Assembly: GCA_023380955.1 (NCBI GenBank)
Contig: JAMCTB010000200.1
Location: 1 to 24,700, forward strand
Direction of reading: 5' to 3'
DNA: 24,700 bases
Origin: Chloroflexota bacterium
GTDB taxonomy: Bacteria > Chloroflexota > UBA6077
Made by a program: the position numbers and the translations under genes. The notes under the pieces were generated by a model. That model saw nothing but the letters and a program-made list of their open reading frames with translations. It was not told where the DNA came from and ran no database searches. Below are positions 21,416 through 24,700 of the stretch, piece by piece; positions within the stretch are counted from its first letter, which is position 1; each line of letters opens with the position of its first letter.

Positions 21416-22540
21416 ATGAGTTTGCGAGACAAGCGCATTGGCTGGGCCGCCGTCCTGGCTGTTGCGTTGCTTGTTGTGGCTTCTATGGGGGTGCTTGCTG
21501 CTGGTTGCGACAGCGGCGAGACTACGACGACATCTCCCGGCGCCCAACCTACCACCAGCGGTGCTCCCCTCCAGGCCAACCTGAACGGCGCTGGCGCGAC
21601 CTTCCCGCAGCCCATTTATACCGAATGGATCGGTGCCTTCCAGACCGCCAATCCCGGCGTAAAGATCAACTACCAGGGCGTCGGCTCGGGTGCAGGCATC
21701 CAGCAGTTCACTGCGCAAACGGTCGACTTTGGCGCCTCGGACGCCTTCATGAAGCCCGACGAGCTCCAGGCCGCGGAGGCCGCCCGCGCGGGTGCCAAAG
21801 TGCTACACATTCCCACTGTTTTTGGCTCCATCGTCTTGGCTTACAACCTTCCAGGCGTCGACAAGCTGAAACTTGACTCGGACACGTTGGCCAAGATATT
21901 CCTTGGTACGATCACAAAGTGGGATGATCCCGCCCTCAAGGCGCTGAATCCGGACGCCACTCTGCCGAGCGAGACTATCCAAACCGTTCATCGGTCTGAC
22001 TCTTCCGGCACGACCAACGCCTTCACCAGCTACTTGACGGCCGTGAACGCCGATTGGAAAGCCGGGCCGGGCGCGGGCAAAGAAGTCAAGTGGATCGGTG
22101 GCGTGGGTGGCAAAGGCAACGACGGCGTGGCCGCGGTTGTCAAGCAGACCGAAGGCGCGATCGGTTATGTCGAACTCGCCTATGCTGTGCAGAACAACAT
22201 GACCATGGCCGACATGAAGAACAAGGCCGGCAACTTTGTTAGCCCGAGCCTGGATACGACATCCCTTGCGGCCGACCTCCCCTCGTACCCGAAAGACTTC
22301 GATCTCCTGCCCGTGGTCAACAACAGCGAGAACCCGCAGGCTTACCCCATCGTTACCAGCACCTACCTGCTGGCCTACGACAAGATGCCCGATGCGGCGA
22401 AGGCCGCGGCTCTGAAGGCCTTTATCACCTGGGCTCTCAGCGACGAAGGCGATGCCATCGCCAAGGACTTGGGCTACGCCCCACTGCCAGCTTCTCTGAA
22501 AACTGCCGTCCTTCAAGAGGTCGCTCTGATTGGCTCGTAA
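21416..22540 (+). CDS. pstS: phosphate ABC transporter substrate-binding lipoprotein
   Basis: The 374-residue protein has a short basic start, a hydrophobic signal and lipobox LAAGC (Cys31), then a Thr/Ser/Pro linker (34-52). The PstS fold begins at NLNGAGATFPQPIYTEWIGAFQ and includes the phosphate-site segment HRSDSSGTTNAFTSYL and GAIGYVELAYA. It captures inorganic phosphate outside the membrane for PstCAB. The ATG at 21416 is chosen because GAGGAAG lies about 8 nt upstream and the signal peptide then has normal length; the TTG at 21362 would give an 18-residue Lys-rich extension with no binding site. It is first of four pst genes and sits behind the triple Pho-like box. Confidence 0.95.
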   Translation: MSLRDKRIGWAAVLAVALLVVASMGVLAAGCDSGETTTTSPGAQPTTSGAPLQANLNGAGATFPQPIYTEWIGAFQTANPGVKINYQGVGSGAGIQQFTAQTVDFGASDAFMKPDELQAAEAARAGAKVLHIPTVFGSIVLAYNLPGVDKLKLDSDTLAKIFLGTITKWDDPALKALNPDATLPSETIQTVHRSDSSGTTNAFTSYLTAVNADWKAGPGAGKEVKWIGGVGGKGNDGVAAVVKQTEGAIGYVELAYAVQNNMTMADMKNKAGNFVSPSLDTTSLAADLPSYPKDFDLLPVVNNSENPQAYPIVTSTYLLAYDKMPDAAKAAALKAFITWALSDEGDAIAKDLGYAPLPASLKTAVLQEVALIGS

Positions 22541-23489
22541 CGGTTCCTTCTCCAGTACCTTGTCCACCGGTACCTGGAAGAAGAAGGGAGTCGGCCGCAG
22601 GGCCGACTCCCTCTTCGCTATCCTGGCTGCTGTTTGCGGCAGCCTGGTGTTGCTCGCGCTCGCCTACATGGTCGTCTCGACTACTCGTACTGCATTCCCG
22701 GCATTCCGGGCCGGGGGAATCTCTTTCGTCTTCGGGAGCAACTGGGATCCCGGTCACGGTTCCTTTGAAATACTGCCGTTCATCTACGGCACGATCGTCA
22801 CATCGATCATCGCGCTGATAGTCTCCGTTCCTCTAAGCATCGGGGTGGCGCTGTTCCTGACGGAGTACGCCCCCAAATGGCTTCGCACCCCCATTGAATA
22901 TGCGGTCGACCTCCTAGCCGCCGTCCCCAGTGTGGTGTATGGGCTGTGGGGCCTGCTGGTCGTGCTGCCCTATGTGTTGCGCCCGGTGGGCAAGTTTTTG
23001 TCGGCACACATCGGCTTCATACCCATGTTCTCAGGTCCCTCCACCGGGCTCTCGTATTTTGCAGCAGGCATCATTCTTTCGATAATGATCACCCCGATCA
23101 TAACCTCCATAACCAGGGAGGTATTTCGCTCGGTGCCGTCGGCCGACCGTTACGCGGCGTTCGCGCTAGGGGCGACGCGTTGGGAAATGATCAAGGCGGC
23201 CGTTTTTCCCCGCAGTCGCGCAGGGATCATCGGAGCGACCATGCTGGGGCTCGGGCGGGCCCTGGGAGAGACGATAGTTGTGGCCATGTTGATCGGGAGC
23301 AGCCCCGAGATACATGCGTCAATCTTCAAGGCGGGCGGGTCCATTGCCGGGCTCATCGCAAATAATTGGGGAGAGGCCACGGGCAATATGATCAGCGCCT
23401 TGGTGGCTGCCGGAGTCGTCTTGTTTGTCATCACGATCATCGTCAACATGATCGCGCGCGTGATCGTGTGGCGGTTCAATCGAGCATGA
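22530..23489 (+). CDS. pstC: phosphate ABC transporter permease PstC
   Basis: The 319-residue protein has a basic cytoplasmic N-terminus (1-30) and about six transmembrane segments. The permease coupling loop ALGATRWEMIKAAVFPRSRAGIIGA is followed by GRALGETIVVAMLIG, typical of PstC, and the VDLLAAVPSVVYGLWGL segment is also characteristic. It forms the membrane channel with PstA. The start is TTG at 22530, overlapping the pstS stop by 11 nt; AAGAGG about 10 nt upstream is the likely binding site. A strong 11-bp hairpin lies within the first 30 codons. The stop overlaps the pstA start (ATGA). Confidence 0.93.
   Translation: MARNGSFSSTLSTGTWKKKGVGRRADSLFAILAAVCGSLVLLALAYMVVSTTRTAFPAFRAGGISFVFGSNWDPGHGSFEILPFIYGTIVTSIIALIVSVPLSIGVALFLTEYAPKWLRTPIEYAVDLLAAVPSVVYGLWGLLVVLPYVLRPVGKFLSAHIGFIPMFSGPSTGLSYFAAGIILSIMITPIITSITREVFRSVPSADRYAAFALGATRWEMIKAAVFPRSRAGIIGATMLGLGRALGETIVVAMLIGSSPEIHASIFKAGGSIAGLIANNWGEATGNMISALVAAGVVLFVITIIVNMIARVIVWRFNRA
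22586..22611 (+). promoter_or_regulatory. hairpin in the 5' coding region of pstC, possible attenuator
   Basis: GGGAGTCGGCC (22586-22596) and GGCCGACTCCC (22601-22611) pair perfectly over 11 bp around a 4-nt GCAG loop, followed by TCTTCG. The site is 46 nt after the pstS stop. It could limit pstCAB expression relative to pstS by partial termination, RNA processing or slowed translation. The amino acids encoded (KKGVGRRADSL) are not conserved features, so the symmetry is not forced by protein sequence. Confidence 0.5.
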
Positions 23490-24433
23490 ACGGAGAACGT
23501 TTGCCCATCGACAGATCTCAACCAGTTGCTTCATCCGATAGATGGGGGGGAACCCGCGCCCCTTCTGGCTCGAAGCTGACAGGTGCTCGCCCGGCACTGG
23601 GGAGGCTGTGGCGTAACCGTGCAAGCACCTTCCTTATCGTCTCGTCGATCGTTCTGACTCTGATCCCTGTTATCTGGATACTGATCCAGATAGCCCAGAA
23701 GGGCGGCTCGGCGATGAGTTGGGAATTCTTAACCCATTCGACCCCCTTCAGCATGATGAGGCAGGGGGGCGGCTTCCTCAATGGACTCATCGGCACCGCC
23801 ATCATGGTTGGACTGGCGAGTCTCGTGTCGATCCCTCTGGGGATACTGGCGGCGGTCTACCTGGTTGAGTACGGCAAGAACAGATTGCTCGCGAACTTCA
23901 TCCGCTTCTTCTCCGACGTCATGACCGGTGTGCCCTCCATCTTCGTGGGAGTATTCGTCTACACTGCATTGGTAATCAAGTTCGGATACGGGGCAATAAT
24001 GGGGGCGGCGGCACTTGCCCTCATCATGATGCCGATCGTCGTCCGCTCGAGCGAAGAGATGTTGAAGCTTGTGCCGCGAGAGCTGAAAGACGCGTCTTAT
24101 GCGCTCGGAGCGCCCAAGTGGCAGACCATCACCAGGGTAGTCCTACCCTCGGCAGCTCCAGGGCTGACAACCGGTGCCATGCTGGCCGTCGCACGCGCCG
24201 CCGGCGAGACGGCGCCCCTTATCATGACCGCTCTTGGATCGATCCAGCTCGTAACCAAGCTGGCGGGTTCGCCCATCTCATCACTGCCATACCTCATCTT
24301 CCAGCAGGCAGGGCAGCCGTTCGATGCAGCCCAAGCTCGAGCATGGGCGGGCGCTTTGGAGCTGCTCGTCATCGTCCTGATCTTAACGATAGTGGCTCGC
24401 ATATTCTCCTCGAGGAGTAGGCTGACTCGATGA
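23486..24433 (+). CDS. pstA: phosphate ABC transporter permease PstA
   Basis: The 315-residue protein has a hydrophilic N-terminus (about 1-45) and about six transmembrane segments. The PstA-type [21 protein letters not shown] segment and the coupling loop [23 protein letters not shown] with [18 protein letters not shown] are present. It pairs with PstC in the membrane. The ATG at 23486 overlaps the pstC stop by four bases; the frame is open further upstream only as a shadow inside pstC. The ribosome binding site is weak, so translation is probably coupled. The stop overlaps the pstB start in the same ATGA manner. Confidence 0.94.
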   Translation: MNGERLPIDRSQPVASSDRWGGTRAPSGSKLTGARPALGRLWRNRASTFLIVSSIVLTLIPVIWILIQIAQKGGSAMSWEFLTHSTPFSMMRQGGGFLNGLIGTAIMVGLASLVSIPLGILAAVYLVEYGKNRLLANFIRFFSDVMTGVPSIFVGVFVYTALVIKFGYGAIMGAAALALIMMPIVVRSSEEMLKLVPRELKDASYALGAPKWQTITRVVLPSAAPGLTTGAMLAVARAAGETAPLIMTALGSIQLVTKLAGSPISSLPYLIFQQAGQPFDAAQARAWAGALELLVIVLILTIVARIFSSRSRLTR

Positions 24434-24700
24434 ATGGCAACCTCCCTTATAACGATGCACCGGTCTTCACGGTCAAGAATCTCAACGTCTACTACGGGAG
24501 CAGTCTTGCTCTGAAAGACGTCAGCATGGAGATCAGGCCCAAGCGCATCACCGCCATCATCGGACCCTCCGGATGTGGCAAGAGCACGCTCATTCGCTGC
24601 TTCAACAGGATGAACGAGCTGATCCCCGGAGCAAGAGTCACCGGAGAGATTCAGTACCACGGTGAGAACATGTACGCGTCCGGAGTCGACCCAGTGACTG
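24430..24700 (+). CDS. pstB: phosphate ABC transporter ATPase PstB, 5' part
   Basis: Only the first 90 codons are inside the window; the frame is open to the edge. It reads [23 protein letters not shown], then Walker [10 protein letters not shown] at 45-53 and [21 protein letters not shown], which is the highly characteristic PstB segment. It hydrolyses ATP to drive phosphate uptake through PstCA. The ATG at 24430 overlaps the pstA stop. phoU commonly follows pstB but would lie outside the window. Confidence 0.95.
   Translation, partial: MNGNLPYNDAPVFTVKNLNVYYGSSLALKDVSMEIRPKRITAIIGPSGCGKSTLIRCFNRMNELIPGARVTGEIQYHGENMYASGVDPVT

Noticed and set aside
21290..21718. Minus-strand frame overlapping the Pho boxes and the start of pstS
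   Set aside because: Shadow of pstS, and it begins inside the pstS coding region; phoP starts at 21244 with its own binding site.
1..24700. CRISPR arrays, tRNA or rRNA genes, insertion sequences, attachment sites
   Set aside because: No spaced repeat arrays, cloverleaf-like segments, transposase or integrase frames, or flanking terminal repeats were seen. The tandem repeats found are short and local.

Overview
The window is chromosomal, fairly GC-rich and densely coded, with frequent GTG and TTG starts and many 1-4 nt gene overlaps. Secreted and membrane-anchored proteins carry Thr/Ser/Pro-rich linkers straight after the lipobox or membrane anchor. Several promoter candidates are extended -10 or TANNNT type, and one implies a leaderless transcript. 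Together these suggest an Actinomycetota-like organism. The redox genes (three-part Mo/Fe-S oxidoreductase, UbiD-type decarboxylase, nitroreductase) would suit anaerobic or facultative life. Taxonomy is inference; no rRNA or other marker is present. I saw no tRNA, rRNA, CRISPR array, insertion sequence or phage gene.

Left part (1-4226): a UbiD-family decarboxylase (minus) is divergent from a 3-hydroxyacyl-CoA dehydrogenase-like gene (plus). The spacer holds a tandem 19-bp repeat, each unit with a small dyad, abutting an extended -10 promoter for the decarboxylase gene. A family 2 glycosyltransferase overlaps the dehydrogenase stop by one base. A membrane-anchored CHRD-domain protein faces it.

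Middle part (4320-12149): acpS and a TetR-type repressor form a pair. Next comes a near-consensus promoter (TTGACA, 17 nt, TATAAG) whose -10 and start region are covered by a 35-bp palindrome. It drives a compact run: a Tat-exported lipoprotein solute-binding protein without its own ABC permease or ATPase, a MoaD/ThiS-like sulfur carrier, a molybdopterin oxidoreductase catalytic subunit with no export signal, a 16-Cys ferredoxin subunit and an NrfD/DmsC-like membrane subunit. A nitroreductase follows after 151 nt. This looks like a TetR-controlled system for sensing or taking up a small acid and oxidising or reducing it at a membrane complex that probably faces the cytoplasm. The substrate cannot be read from the sequence; a CoA-thioester or aromatic acid is a reasonable guess.

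Right part (12216-24700): a DUF998-like membrane protein; a MacA/MacB-like exporter operon with a DUF5666-type secreted protein; an unknown protein; a two-gene unit (zinc ribbon, 2TM protein); then phoR-phoB/phoP (minus) divergent from pstS-pstC-pstA-pstB (plus, cut at the window end). Three intergenic regions here share direct repeats of the TTAACA/TTTACA type with an exact 11-bp period, placed 20-21 nt before a TA-rich -10. They lie upstream of pstS, of the zinc-ribbon/2TM unit and of the exporter operon. The most interesting reading of the window is therefore a local phosphate-starvation regulon that includes two units not normally assigned to it. The second point of interest is the TetR-gated Mo-enzyme operon.
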